From: Agelaius tricolor
Taxonomy: Eukaryota > Chordata > Aves > Passeriformes > Icteridae
Assembly: GCA_023055355.1 (NCBI GenBank)
Contig: JALJCS010000016.1
Coordinates: 806,001 to 870,000, forward strand
DNA: 64,000 nt
Direction of reading: 5' to 3'
Under the pieces are notes generated by a model. It saw nothing but the letters and a program-made list of their open reading frames with translations, was not told the DNA's origin and ran no database searches. The translations under genes were made by a program, and so were the position numbers. Shown in pieces: positions 45,201-52,420 of this stretch (within the stretch, counting starts at the first letter, position 1; every line of letters starts with the position of its first letter).

Positions 45201-46624
45201 TCCATTGTTTGCTTGGGCTTTTGCCCCTGAGTTCTGCTTCTCTGTAATTTTTTTTTCTGCTTTCCTCTTCAGTTTGAGTTGCAACACTTGACAGCTTCTC
45301 CAGATAAAAAGGATATAAGCAGAGGGGAGATTCTGTGCTTATGTGATACTCTATTATAATCCTGCCAAGACCATTTCTGAATGCAGGCTCAGCTTTAGTC
45401 ATTTCTTACAACCATATATATTTTTTTTCACCTTGGAAGGCTGAGGTGGTAATTTCTTAATGGCTTTGAGTTGTGTTCCTCTGCCTGCAAGCCCTGGGTG
45501 TGTTGTTTGTCATGAAGCACTGACAGAGCAGGGGACACAGCCTGAGTGCTGGGATTTTGTGCACACCTCTGTGGCCTCAGTAAAGCTCATTATTAAAGCT
45601 GTGTCTGGGCAAAGTGAGTTCTGCTCCTGCTCAGGTTCACAAATACATCTATCAGAGTATTTGCAGGGCTGATTCTTGTGAGGGAAAGTGTTCTAAAAAG
45701 GGTGGTTTTAACCAAATAGCTGATGCTGTGATGAAGGCAGTGTGCAGGGCTGTCACTATTGTATTGGGGATGGCTGAATGAAGCAACGTGACTCAGATGT
45801 TTCTAGAAGGTAAAAGCTGAGTTTATTAGACTCACATTCTTTTTGTAGATAGTTCTGAGAAGGGTGGACTTGATTGGTCTTCAACTAACACTCCTTACAC
45901 TGTTGGTTAATTAGGGACAAAACTTTTCTTGCAAACATCTTACAAGTTCAAAATACTAACTGTAGGATTGTTTTAATTATTTTTCTGAGTTTTCTCAAAA
46001 CTTCCCAGAGGAATGGCTGGGAAAGTTTTTCTGACTTTCTTTCTGACCGGACTCTCAACCACCACCACCACCACCACAATGGGCCAGGAGCTGGGCTCTG
46101 ATGGTCCTTTCCAGCTCAGGATATTCTGTGATTACCCTTTCCAGCTCAGGATATTCTGTGATTATCCTTTCCAGCTCAGGATATTCTGTGATTATCCTTT
46201 CCAGCTCAGGATATTCTGTGATTATTCTCCCAGCAGAAGAGCAGCCACTTTTTTTCCTTCATTAGTGGAAGGGATAAAACCTGAACCTGCAAATTCAGCT
46301 GTGGTTGGTGTGGCAGTGCCCACACTCGGGTGCACAGGGGTGGAAGGGGCGGAGGCTGAGGGTGTGAGGAGCTCACCTGGTGTCCCTGTTGTCCCCCGTA
46401 GGACGCCGCCCGGCAGCACCAGGAGGTGGTGGCAGTGTACAGGACACACCTGCTCAGCGCTGTCCAGGTGAGGCTGCAGGATCCCTGCCCTGGGGCAGGT
46501 GGGTGGTGCCCAGGGGGGTGTCAGTGTTGGTGACGGGTGTTTGCCTCTGCAGGGTCACATGGATGAAGATGTGCAGGCTGCCCTGCTGCAGATCATCCGC
46601 ATGAGGCAGGGCCTGGTGTGCTGA
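21181..46624 (+). CDS. UACA: UACA, uveal autoantigen with coiled coils and ankyrin repeats (nucling)
   Basis: Join: 21181-21237, 32219-32352, 32846-32934, 33682-33746, 34442-34499, 35009-35079, 35185-35291, 36229-36410, 36845-36882, 37015-37098, 37632-37739, 38739-38771, 39285-39383, 39582-39618, 40461-40513, 41730-44390, 44918-45070, 46402-46467, 46553-46624. All junctions are GT-AG and phases match, giving 1,388 residues against 1,416 in human as I recall it. Residues about 36-230 form six ankyrin repeats (e.g. GRNALHLAAKYGH, GRTALHDA, DGRTPLVLATQ, RTALMLGCEYGC). After a linker, about 1,000 residues form a long coiled coil ending HMDEDVQAALLQIIRMRQGL plus VC. UACA is a cytoplasmic and cytoskeletal scaffold reported to act with the APAF1 apoptosome and to restrain NF-kB. 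Alternative first exon 1B (29789) gives a 1,381-residue form. One linker exon (37015-37098) is less certain. Confidence 0.96.
21355..21485. repeat. 68-bp tandem duplication at the start of intron 1
   Basis: CCCGGTATTTGGAGGGGCGG occurs at 21360 and 21428, each followed by AGAACGAAGGGTCCGG, a period of about 68 bp within the CpG island. Confidence 0.85.
23775..23910. repeat. Short minisatellite, about 26-bp unit, about four copies
   Basis: Repeats of cacctgggggaggtgatgat with GGGGCT/GGGGAT, degenerate. Confidence 0.75.
24800..25260. promoter_or_regulatory. Candidate intronic enhancer block in UACA intron 1
   Basis: AT-rich, repeat-free DNA with a perfect octamer ATTTGCAT (24883-24890), a GATA-type TTATCTCT near 25154 and several homeobox-type ATTA cores. 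The composition contrasts with the flanks. This is inference from motifs; conservation was not tested. Confidence 0.3.
26935..27110 (+). mobile_element. CR1 LINE 3' fragment
   Basis: Shows AGATCCCTGGCAGTGCCCCA, then GGCTGGACACTGGGGCTGGC, GACAGTGGGAGGTGTCCCTG and a degenerate GGGATTTAAATCCCTTCCAG end. Sense orientation. Confidence 0.9.
27371..27618 (-). mobile_element. CR1 LINE 3' fragment, antisense
   Basis: The same family as the 26935 copy but reversed: GCCATGGCAGGGACACCTCC, CCCATCCAGCCTGGCCTTGG and GCCAGGGATCCAGGGGCAGC are in order on the + strand. Together with the copy at 26935 it forms a separated inverted pair. Confidence 0.92.
29140..29788 (+). promoter_or_regulatory. UACA: Alternative GC-rich UACA promoter and 5'UTR of exon 1B
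   Basis: A GC- and CpG-enriched block inside an otherwise AT-balanced intron, directly upstream of exon 1B. It contains a (CCGT)n stretch near 29550 and no TATA box at a convincing distance. Its promoter role is inferred from the exon it precedes. Confidence 0.6.
29789..29824 (+). CDS. UACA: UACA alternative first coding exon 1B (MICWFSCAAKDT)
   Basis: An ATG opens 12 codons, MICWFSCAAKDT, ending in phase 0 at a good donor (gtaggt), the same phase as exon 1A. Splicing to 32219 gives MICWFSCAAKDT followed by LNPDWSKYDD. The second human UACA isoform, as I recall it, begins MMSCWFSCAPKNRQ before ADWNKYDD, so CWFSCA-K is shared. The exon is far too short to appear as an ordinary ORF. Confidence 0.85.
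30027..30300 (-). mobile_element. CR1 LINE 3' fragment, antisense
   Basis: Starts with GGAATGGTTTGGGTTGGAAG (reverse of the CR1 3' end) and continues through CCATGGCAGGGACACTTTCC and GCCAGGGATCCAGGGGCAGC to ATTCCCTGTGTCCTGTCCCT. It lies 200 bp after exon 1B. Confidence 0.96.
30915..31220 (-). mobile_element. CR1 LINE 3' fragment, antisense, different subfamily
   Basis: AGTCGTTAGGGCTGGAAGGG opens the reversed CR1 end; AAAGAAGTTCTCCCTCATGC and ACCTCTTGGAGATATTTGTG follow in antisense order. Confidence 0.85.
32219..32352 (+). CDS. UACA: UACA exon 2 (start of ankyrin domain)
   Basis: Acceptor tcccccag, donor gtaagt, 134 bp. Encodes LNPDWSKYDDRLMKAAERGD and then VEKVSSILAKKGVSPTKLDVEGRS. This is the common exon joined to both 1A and 1B. 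Confidence 0.97.
32846..32934 (+). CDS. UACA: UACA exon 3 (ankyrin repeat)
   Basis: Preceded by a long T tract (about 32827-32842) and acceptor ttaag. Encodes FHVVASKGNLDCLNTILVHG and VDITATDAA; donor gtgggt. Confidence 0.97.
33682..33746 (+). CDS. UACA: UACA exon 4 (ankyrin repeat)
   Basis: Acceptor ttttcag, donor gtactg, 65 bp. Encodes GRNALHLAAKYGHALCLQKL and LQ, a textbook ankyrin helix pair. Confidence 0.97.
34442..34499 (+). CDS. UACA: UACA exon 5 (ankyrin repeat)
   Basis: Acceptor ttcaacag, donor gtgaag, 58 bp. Encodes YNCPTENVDLQGRTALHDA. Confidence 0.97.
34760..34885. repeat. Imperfect tandem duplication in UACA intron 5
   Basis: Segments with tttcctgcagcctcnctgtg and CACAGCAGTGTNTGNTTGCTGTGGGTGG recur with a period of about 50 bp. 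Confidence 0.75.
35009..35079 (+). CDS. UACA: UACA exon 6 (ankyrin repeat)
   Basis: Acceptor tccccag, donor gtaagg. Encodes AMSDCSTSIQLLCDHGAAVN and SKDG. Confidence 0.96.
35185..35291 (+). CDS. UACA: UACA exon 7 (ankyrin repeat)
   Basis: Acceptor tcccccag, donor gtaagg. Encodes DGRTPLVLATQMCRPAVCQL and LIDRGADLNARDKQS. The intron before it is only 105 bp. Confidence 0.97.
35325..35440. repeat. Short tandem repeat in UACA intron 7, three copies
   Basis: GGCTGTCCCTTGGCAGAATG recurs three times at about 35-45-bp spacing. Confidence 0.85.
36229..36410 (+). CDS. UACA: UACA exon 8 (last ankyrin repeats)
   Basis: Acceptor catgccag, donor gtagga. Encodes TALMLGCEYGCKDAVEVLLR, NGADVGLTDGLGHDCAYYAR and IGDNIDILALIKAAVEDSSR. 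Confidence 0.97.
36845..36882 (+). CDS. UACA: UACA exon 9 (linker)
   Basis: Acceptor tttttag, donor gtactt, 38 bp, phase 1 in and 0 out. Encodes GRDSIKRGQAEQK; human has GRELWKKGPSLQQ here as I recall it, so the exon is conserved in position and length rather than in exact sequence. Confidence 0.85.
37015..37098 (+). CDS. UACA: UACA exon 10 (linker, less certain)
   Basis: Acceptor ctgacag, donor gtgggt, exactly 28 codons in phase 0, as needed between exons 9 and 11. Encodes VSSVSQRWGRGYGAQEELQL and FQKEPSTQ. The human counterpart is about 23 residues with little identity, so assignment rests on position, phase and splice sites. Confidence 0.65.
37632..37739 (+). CDS. UACA: UACA exon 11 (first coiled-coil segment)
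   Basis: Acceptor tttgaag, donor gtaaac, 36 codons. Encodes DLELENQDLKDRMREVQEEQ and RMLLDRISGLQLQLTE. Confidence 0.95.
38739..38771 (+). CDS. UACA: UACA exon 12 (33-bp micro-exon)
   Basis: Acceptor tttttgcag, donor gtagga, 11 codons: EQMFADDLENE, corresponding to EVMVADDLESE in human. Confidence 0.93.
39285..39383 (+). CDS. UACA: UACA exon 13 (coiled coil)
   Basis: Acceptor ctttcag, donor gtatgt, 33 codons. Encodes KDELKKILTTKEKQQEESLR and TIEALKAKLKYYE. Confidence 0.96.
39582..39618 (+). CDS. UACA: UACA exon 14 (short linker)
   Basis: Acceptor gattttag, donor gtgagt, 37 bp. Encodes GDSAGSGGNFGT, matching SDHLGSGSHFSN in human only loosely but with fitting phases. Confidence 0.85.
40461..40513 (+). 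CDS. UACA: UACA exon 15
   Basis: Acceptor atccag, donor gtaata. Encodes RKEDLLLKQGQAFAVESQ, aligned with RKEDMLLKQGQMYMADSQ in human. Confidence 0.93.
40790..40865. repeat. AT-rich simple repeat, (ATA/TAATAT)n
   Basis: About 75 bp of nearly pure A/T with repeated ATAAT units in UACA intron 15. Confidence 0.85.
40960..41025 (+). mobile_element. CR1 LINE 3'-end fragment
   Basis: Contains ctttaaggtcccttccaacc and a degenerate attctgag tail in sense orientation. Confidence 0.8.
41225..41441 (+). mobile_element. CR1 LINE 3' fragment
   Basis: Shows GGATAGTGGGAAGGAATTGT, AGAGCAGCTGTGGCTGCCCC and GGATCCCTGGAAGTGTCCAA, ending in ATTTAAGGTCCCTTCCAACC and ccatgatt. It lies about 290 bp before the large UACA exon, in the same orientation as the copy at 40960. 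Confidence 0.96.
41594..41660. repeat. 25-bp tandem repeat, about three copies
   Basis: CAGCTCCCATTGCCCCAGAG is repeated at 25-bp spacing just upstream of the large UACA exon. Confidence 0.85.
41730..44390 (+). CDS. UACA: UACA exon 16 (2,661-bp coiled-coil exon)
   Basis: Begins after acceptor cccttcag with SRSMLRPLELSLPSQSPNSE and ends with KQVEAKDNK at donor gtgaga: 887 codons with no stop. The open frame continues upstream to 41646 and downstream to 44564, but those parts are intron. Leu/Glu/Lys/Gln heptads dominate; conserved blocks include QLEDALKDVQKRMFDSEGKV, EGASAEVGKLRNQIKQNELL, LDTIQECIKLKYAP and EQEIKDQKERCDKSLTTIID. Third codon positions are more GC-rich in the second half, and the exon casts long antisense open frames that are not genes. 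Confidence 0.98.
44918..45070 (+). CDS. UACA: UACA exon 17 (coiled coil)
   Basis: Acceptor tttacag, donor gtaagt, 51 codons. Encodes ITELLNDVERLKQALNGLSQ, LTYTTGIPSKRHNQQ and VELLQSQVKTLQQQLA. Confidence 0.97.
45786..46012. mobile_element. Possible degenerate LTR-type fragment in UACA intron 17
   Basis: Stands out as AT-rich sequence with GAGTTTATTAGACTCAC, GACTTGATTGGTCTTCAACT and a TTGGTTAATTAG motif. The layout of CAAT-like and TTAATTA motifs resembles avian ERV LTRs, including the one at 51918. I see no clear termini or target duplication. Confidence 0.3.
46102..46226 (+). repeat. 30-bp tandem repeat made of a CR1-tail-like unit, four copies
   Basis: Four nearly perfect copies of CCTTTCCAGCTCAGGATATT plus CTGTGATTAT. 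The unit resembles a CR1 3' end (GGTCCTTTCCAGCTCAG.. ATTCTGTGATT). Because 30 is a multiple of 3, it reads as PFQLRIFCDY repeated, an accidental frame. Confidence 0.9.
46402..46467 (+). CDS. UACA: UACA exon 18
   Basis: Acceptor cccccgtag, donor gtgagg, 22 codons. Encodes DAARQHQEVVAVYRTHLLSA and VQ. Confidence 0.96.
46553..46624 (+). CDS. UACA: UACA exon 19 (terminal)
   Basis: Acceptor tctgcag. Encodes GHMDEDVQAALLQIIRMRQG and LVC with TGA at 46622-46624; the C-terminal QGLVC is identical to human as I recall it. Confidence 0.97.
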   Translation, partial: GHMDEDVQAALLQIIRMRQGLVC

Positions 46625-46966
46625 GTGCTGCTGCTGCTGTGCCTGGGCAGTGAGACCTGCAGGGCCCTCGTGCTGATACTGAATCAGTGGTGGTGGTAAA
46701 GCTGCACTCACAGCCTCCCAATACCACACAGTTCTCAAAGCTGAAGCGTTTTCTCCTCATCTAACACTAAACCAGGGCTGTGGCGTTTCAGGCCCGGCGC
46801 TTTTTTAATGAGATGGATAAAAGGTATACAGCATCTTTTAAAACTGTCAAAATGATGACATAGAGGTTAAATTATTTTAATGTCTGATTGACCACTTGCT
46901 AAAGCAGGACCTATACCCAGAAGCTCCAGTTGATCCTTGAACTTGAACTCTCATGGGATGGTTAAA

Positions 46967-46972
46967 AATAAA
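46967..46972 (+). terminator. UACA: UACA proximal poly(A) signal AATAAA
   Basis: AATAAA 343 bp after the stop, followed by GT-rich gtgtggctgagtgttgtagc. It would give a short 3'UTR. Confidence 0.6.
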
Positions 46973-48228
46973 CTGTGCAGAGCAGTGTGGCTGAGTGTTG
47001 TAGCTGTGGATGTCCCTTAATGATTAAGAGAAAGTGGCTCATTTGTCACACTGGCTGAGCAGGATGTGCTGTGACACACACACAGGAAGGTGTTTTGCTG
47101 TCTCTTGTAACTTGGCTGGCCAAGTTATATTTAATATATAAGCTTAAGATTTAGTGCCTTCGCTTCTACAAGACTTAAAAAAATCAGGTTTTCCATCCAA
47201 ACACTAACACTCCCTGCCCCTAAAGTGTTCTTGAATGCTTCAGCCCTGACTCCTGCAGGCTGGAGTGGCCTGGTTTGGGGAGCAGCAGTGCCATGGTCCT
47301 GCTGCTGCTGCTGCACCATTTCATTCCTCACCAGGGTGGGACTGAGCAGCTCCGTGGGGCAGCTCAGGTACTGCATTTTCAAACACCACCTCATGGAAGT
47401 CTGAGCTGTAAATGATGTGCTTTAATCTTATTTATGGGGGAAGATGTCAGTAGTGAGGATTAATGGAAGGAGAATTTTTAATTGCTGGAATCTCCCCATG
47501 AAACAAGGCTTCATTTTTAACTGAAGGATGGTTTCCATAAGGAAGTTTTATGAAAAAGAAAAAAAAAACAAACCATGAAATTTGTTACTGTTCAAGGGAA
47601 GTCTTTGAAAAATGAGCCTGTTAAGGAACAGGGCTGTTTAAATTGAGCACCAGTGAGTGCTGACCTCAGTCTGCTTTTTAAAAGCCTTTGCTGATAACCA
47701 CCAAGGGGGAATGTGGCATCCTGATGCAGAAAAGCCAAACTCCCTCTCCATGTTCCTGAAAAATGAGGGCTGAAGTCAGAGTTCCCTGCTTTGTGCTGTT
47801 TGGGCTCCCCCAGCTGCCCCTCCAGGCCTTGGGCTCCTTTTTTTACACTAGAGTTGTGTTTATCCCCTTTTATTTTCTCCCTTTTTGGGCAGAGTCTTGT
47901 AGGATTGAAGAGGCCACGTGGAGGCTCCAGACAGTGATGGATGTGCAGGGCAGTTTTTATATAGAAATACCCTTAATATATTTACTAAATATGTGTCTGT
48001 AGTAAAACAGATCTGCTGCTGCTTTCCTTTAGTTTCTTAGAGGACTATTACAGAAAACATCTCAGAGTAAAGAGTTACTTTTTAGCCAAATTCTTTTATG
48101 ATTGCATTACTTGAAACTTATTGGAGAGGATTTGTTTTGTTGTACTAACTGACCTATTTTGATACTGTGTTTCCTTATCCAGGGAGTTCTAGGTATGTTT
48201 TTCTAAATCTCTCTCATATTACAACATC

Positions 48229-48234
48229 AATAAA
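48229..48234 (+). terminator. UACA: UACA distal poly(A) signal AATAAA
   Basis: CATCAATAAAATGGTTTC followed by a T-rich and GT-containing tract, about 1.6 kb after the stop. A 3'UTR of this size fits UACA. Confidence 0.75.
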
Positions 48235-48255
48235 ATGGTTTCTTCTTTTTTTTGT

Positions 48256-50490
48256 ACTGTAGTGGTCAATTCTTTTTAGGGTACAGAAATATCAGTAGAG
48301 TTTTGAGCTTTAATAGGTGTGCACTGTATAAATCCTGGGAAAATGGGGGTGTCTGCAGGCTCATGGAATGAACCAGTCCAGCCATAAGGCTGTCCCCTCC
48401 CTGGGGAAGGTTCCACATCCATGGCCAGGAGGAAATGGGAGGTCACCAGAATGTCAAATGCCACCAGAGAGGCCCCAGGGTCCCCTGGAGCAGCAGCGCC
48501 ACATTAACGAGGTAATGGAGCCTGGAGCTGGGGCTGGCACGAGGCTCTGCTGTGAAACAGCTCTCTGCAAAGGGAAATTTGCCTTTTGTCTCGAGGAGCT
48601 GCCTTGGGAATGGCTGGGAATGCTGGGAGGTTGGACTTTACTGCTTCTGTCATCTCGTGCCTGTGCTGCTCTGCCAACTCAGAAAATTGCCTTTTAATAG
48701 GAAGGCCATACACGTAATTGTCACAGCCATTAGGTCAGATGGATTTTACAGGAAGAGAAAAAGATGTTGAGCATTTAAGGGCCATTAAATTGTGCAGGTT
48801 TTCATTGGTGGGCTGCAGCCTCCGAGGCAGCACGACGCTGGGAGGGATATTTATTTTTACATTTGCAGAGCAGGGGAGGGAATACATTGCACAGGAAAAT
48901 AGGACATGAAAATGGGCTGGTTTTCCACTTGGTGAACAGCTAGTTTTATTTCATAATAATTAGTTTTACACTTCATTAAGTGATGGGGGTTTTGCTTATA
49001 TATTTTAAAAACACAGTGGAGAAGATTTAAAAATTCTCAGCAGGGCATCAAGTTACAGTTTTATAATGTAATGAGGAATTTCAGAGGGAGATGGGATAAG
49101 AATTAGTGTGAGTTCAGAGACACTTCTGCTTGCCCTGGTCTCACTGCACAACTTGCTGGAGTTGGGGTTGGAAGGTTTTGCCTTCTGCACTGGTGGACAA
49201 ACAAGTGAGAGGTGTTGCAGGATCTCAGCTCCTGCAGGAGGAGGGACAGAAACTGGACATTCAGGAGTGATTTCTCTGGCTGGAGTGGGGAAGAGCTGCA
49301 GCCCAGCCCAGCCCAGGCAGCACCTCTGGGTGCTGGGGGCAGCAGTGGGGAAGTGCAGGGAAGGGTTTGGCTGCAGAGTTCAAGTGCAGCAGGTCCTGCA
49401 GGGCCTTCAACAGCTGATTTCACAGGAGCCAGGAGCTCCAGCATGGGCTGTGGAATTCCCAGGGCTGATACCCGTGTTTCCCTTGCCTGGAGAGGAATGA
49501 CCCCATCTCCTCTCCTGAGCTGCAGCTCCCTGGAGCTGTCAAATTCCCAAAAATCAGATAAAAGGCAGCTCTGTGTGTGGATCTCAGCTCATCAGGCTGA
49601 CACCCTCGAGCTGCTGGAGGGTTTGGAGGCGCTGGGCTGGATCCTGCACGCTGGCATCGAGTGGGAGGGTGCACTGGGACCTCTGCTGTTCCTGTGTGTG
49701 CTCCTGACAAGACATCACAGCAATCCCGTGGCCCTGCCCCTGTGTCTCCTGCAGCCCCAGGCTGTGATGTCTCACATCCCACTCCTGCTAGAAGGTGGGA
49801 AAGGAGAGAAATGAGTGGGCTCTGGAGCAGGGACTTGCTGGGATGAGAGGGAGCTCCCTGGCAGGCAGCAGAGCCTTGCAGGAGGGTGTGGGGAGGCTGT
49901 CAGGATTCTCCTGGGGCTTCAGCTTCACCTGGAGAGAGGGCAGGGTACAAAAACGCAATCATTTGGGCAGCTTTGAAGAATTCTGGCAGTCTGCTTTTTT
50001 TCTTTTTCCTCTCCTGAGTGAGGATGTAAACAGACCTGAGGAAGAGGGTGCAGGGACAGGGCTTTGGAGATGCCCTGGGGGTATCAGATGGAAATAAATC
50101 CACACTCACAGAGAAATAAATCCACAACCAGTGTGGGGCAAGGCCACAGCTGGGGTGCCACTGCCTGAGGGCAGGGTTAGATGGGATGGTGGGAAGGAAC
50201 AAAACCTTCCCCAGTCACCTTTGCATCTCCAGTGCAATGGATGGGGACTCCAGGGCCACATTTGGAGGTAAATTACACGGAACAAATAAACCAATCTGTT
50301 CCTGAAGTGCTCCTGTGCCTTTGGGAACCCCGGCCCTCACTGACTGCTGGGGGGTTTTAAGGGTATTTTTATCCATTCTAATCCAGTTGTTGCCTTTGTT
50401 TAAGGTCAGCTGAACAAACCCCACCCAGCACTGGGGGCTGCTTGGGAGAGCCTGTGCTCAATCCCTGGGGCACATTCCAAATCCTCCTCG
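48256..50490. other. Intergenic after UACA, no gene seen
   Basis: No exon, RNA gene or long repeat is recognised. A short CR1-like phrase (gttagatgggatggtgggaa) lies near 50180. Open frames here are unsupported. Confidence 0.45.
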
Positions 50491-50762
50491 TTCCCGGTGC
50501 CTTTGGGGCCGTGTTCCCGGTGCCTTTGGGGTTGTGTTCCAGGTGCCTTTGGGGCCATGTTTCTGGTGCCTTTGGGGCTGTGTTTCTGCTGTGTTTTGGG
50601 GCCGTGTTCCCGGTGCCTTTGGGGCCGTGTTCCAGGTGTCTTTGGGGTTGTGTTCCAGGTGTCTTTGGGGTTGTGTTCCAGGTGTCTTTGGGGTTGTGTT
50701 CCAGGTGCCTTTGGGGCCGTGTTCCCGGTGCCTTTGGGGCCGTGTTCCAGGTATTTCTGGCC
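50491..50762. repeat. Minisatellite, 23-bp unit, about 11 copies
   Basis: The unit is GTGCCTTTGGGGCCGTGTTC plus CCG, with GTTGTG and GTCTTT variants. Because 23 is not a multiple of 3, every frame cycles through the same three peptides. Confidence 0.93.
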
Positions 50763-51791
50763 CTGGTTTGGGATCACTGACCCGTTCCCCTGTGCCATGG
50801 GATCACCTGGGTTCAAATCCCTCAGCCTCCAGTGGGATCCTGTCGGTGCCTTTCTGGGAGCAGCTGGAAGGGGCAGTGCCCGTGGGGGCAGAGCAGGTCC
50901 CTGCTTGGCTGGAGCAGGCTGAGCACAGAGGTGAGGACAGAGGTCAGTGCCCTGGCACGGGGCCTGCCAGGGCAAAGTTGATGTGCCAGCCCTTGGGAAT
51001 GTGTTTGACCTGGCTCAGGGGGTTTGACTGATCAGACACCTCACTGCAGGAAGGTGATGAAACACTGAAATGGGGGCTCCAGGCTCATCCCCCTCTGGCT
51101 CTTGTGTCACAAACTGGTTTGATCTCTGCTCTCAGCCCTCTGAGGTGACATTTCTCTGCAGGTTTGGGGTATTCAGGTGCCCATTGTATCCAGATCTTTT
51201 CTGGGGCCAGGAGGGGCCCAGGGTGCAGGAGGGCTCTGGGTTCTTCTAGGAAAGATCAAAAGTAGAGGGGGCTAGACCTGGCCTAGCAAAGCTGCTCTTC
51301 CAGCAGTGCCTGCTGGGCTGTGTGAGGAGGAGGAGGAGGATCTGGCTCATCCCAGCTCCTGGCAGAGCCGCCTCTGGAAGCTGCATGTTCCCAGAGTGGT
51401 TTCAGAGGCTTTTAATTGCCATGTACTGCCCAGCTCCTGCCTGCAGGCTCTGCTGGAGCTGCTCTGTGCCCTGTGGCTCCAGCTCTCCCAGCTGCCTTCC
51501 CCGGTGCCAGAGCTCGCTCTGGCTCTGCAGCGAGTCAGGAACCGCAGCAGGGCAGGGCAGGGCTCTGGCTCTGCCCCCAGAACACTCCCCAGGAATGTGC
51601 TTATCTGCCGTGTTCCCAGCTCGGGCAGGAGGAGCCTGTGTTCCTGATGAAATCGAGATGCCCAGGAGAGGTTACAAACCTGCTCAGGGATTTTCCTTGG
51701 CCTACACGAAGGTGTCACCTTACCTGTGTCAGCTGGATGCCTCCGGGGGCAAAGTGTGGAGCACTGAGTGCCAGGACACAGGGAATGGCTC
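50763..51791. other. Intergenic, no gene seen
   Basis: Single-copy sequence without recognisable exons. A perfect tRNA B-box-like string at about 50810 is dealt with under rejected items. Confidence 0.4.
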
Positions 51792-52331
51792 CCAGTGCCA
51801 GAGGGCAGGGATGGATGGGATTTTGGGAAGGAACTGTTCCCTGGCAGGCTGGCCCTGGGTGCCCAGAGCAGCTGGGGCTGCCCCTGGATCCCTGGAAAGG
51901 CCCAAGCCAAGCTGGACTGTGACCGTGCTCACAGGGGTTCTTGGATGAGGGAAGAGATGAGGATCTGACTCCATGTTTCAGAAGGCTTGATTTATTATTT
52001 TATGATATATATTATATTATAACTATGCTAAAAGAATAGAAGAAAGGATTTCATCAGAAGGCTGGCTAAGAATAGAAAAAAAAAAGAAAAGAATGATAAC
52101 AAAGGCTTGTGGCTCGGACAGAGAGTCCGAACCAGCTGGGCTGTGATTGGCCATTAATTAGAAACAACCACATAAGACCAATCCCAGATCCACCTGTTGC
52201 ATTCCACAGCAGCAGATAACCATTGGGTACATTTTGTTCCTGAGGCCTCTCAGCTTCTCAGGAGGAAAAATCCTAAGGGAAGGATTTTCCATGAAATATG
52301 TCTGTGACACTGGACACTGGGGCTAGAGCAC
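51792..52331 (+). mobile_element. CR1 LINE fragment split by an LTR insertion
   Basis: The left part (51792-51917) shows GGGAAGGAACTGTTCCCTGG, GAGCAGCTGGGGCTGCCCCT and GGATCCCTGGAAAGG, ending AAGCTGGAC. The right part resumes at 52310 with CTGGACACTGGGGCTAGAGC. Removing the LTR and one copy of CTGGAC restores continuity with the CR1 copy at 26935 (GGCTGGACACTGGGGC). Confidence 0.9.
51918..52309 (-). mobile_element. Solo LTR of an endogenous retrovirus, with 6-bp target duplication
   Basis: A 392-bp element flanked by CTGGAC at 51912-51917 and 52310-52315. On the minus strand it starts TGTCACAGACATATTTC and ends GTGAGCACGGTCACA, i.e. TG...CA termini. The minus strand carries CCAAT-type and ATTGG boxes and an AATAAA-like AATAAATCAAG segment (from TTGATTTATT at about 51990). 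It resembles a common songbird ERV LTR from memory. A 6-bp duplication is typical of ERVK-like (class II) elements. No internal viral genes are present, so it arose by LTR-LTR recombination. Confidence 0.92.
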
Positions 52332-52339
52332 CCTTGTCT

Positions 52340-52420
52340 CTCTGTGTCTTCCTCATCTCCAATCTAAACCTCCTCTCCTCCAGCTTGAGGCCATCCCCTC
52401 ATCCTGCACCTCATGCACGT
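52340..52420 (-). mobile_element. CR1 LINE fragment, antisense
   Basis: CTCATCTCCAATCTAAACCT and CTTGAGGCCATCCCCTCATC match the reversed CR1 region seen forward at about 16850 (GCCTCAGGCTG... GGTTTAGGCTGGATA). Confidence 0.75.

Larger units (their letters stand above)
46625..48255 (+). other. UACA: UACA 3'UTR
   Basis: Runs from the stop to the distal poly(A) signal. It is AT-rich in the distal half with no recognised repeat. The end is inferred from AATAAA at 48229; a shorter form could end near 46990. Confidence 0.75.

Noticed and set aside
50807..50822. GGTTCAAATCC, a perfect tRNA/SINE B-box string
   Set aside because: The flanks cannot form a 5-bp T stem, no A box lies at the right distance upstream, and no acceptor stem pairs. 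Treated as chance.
51918..52309. Full endogenous provirus
   Set aside because: Only 392 bp lie between the two target-site copies and no gag, pol or env sequence is present; it is a solo LTR.
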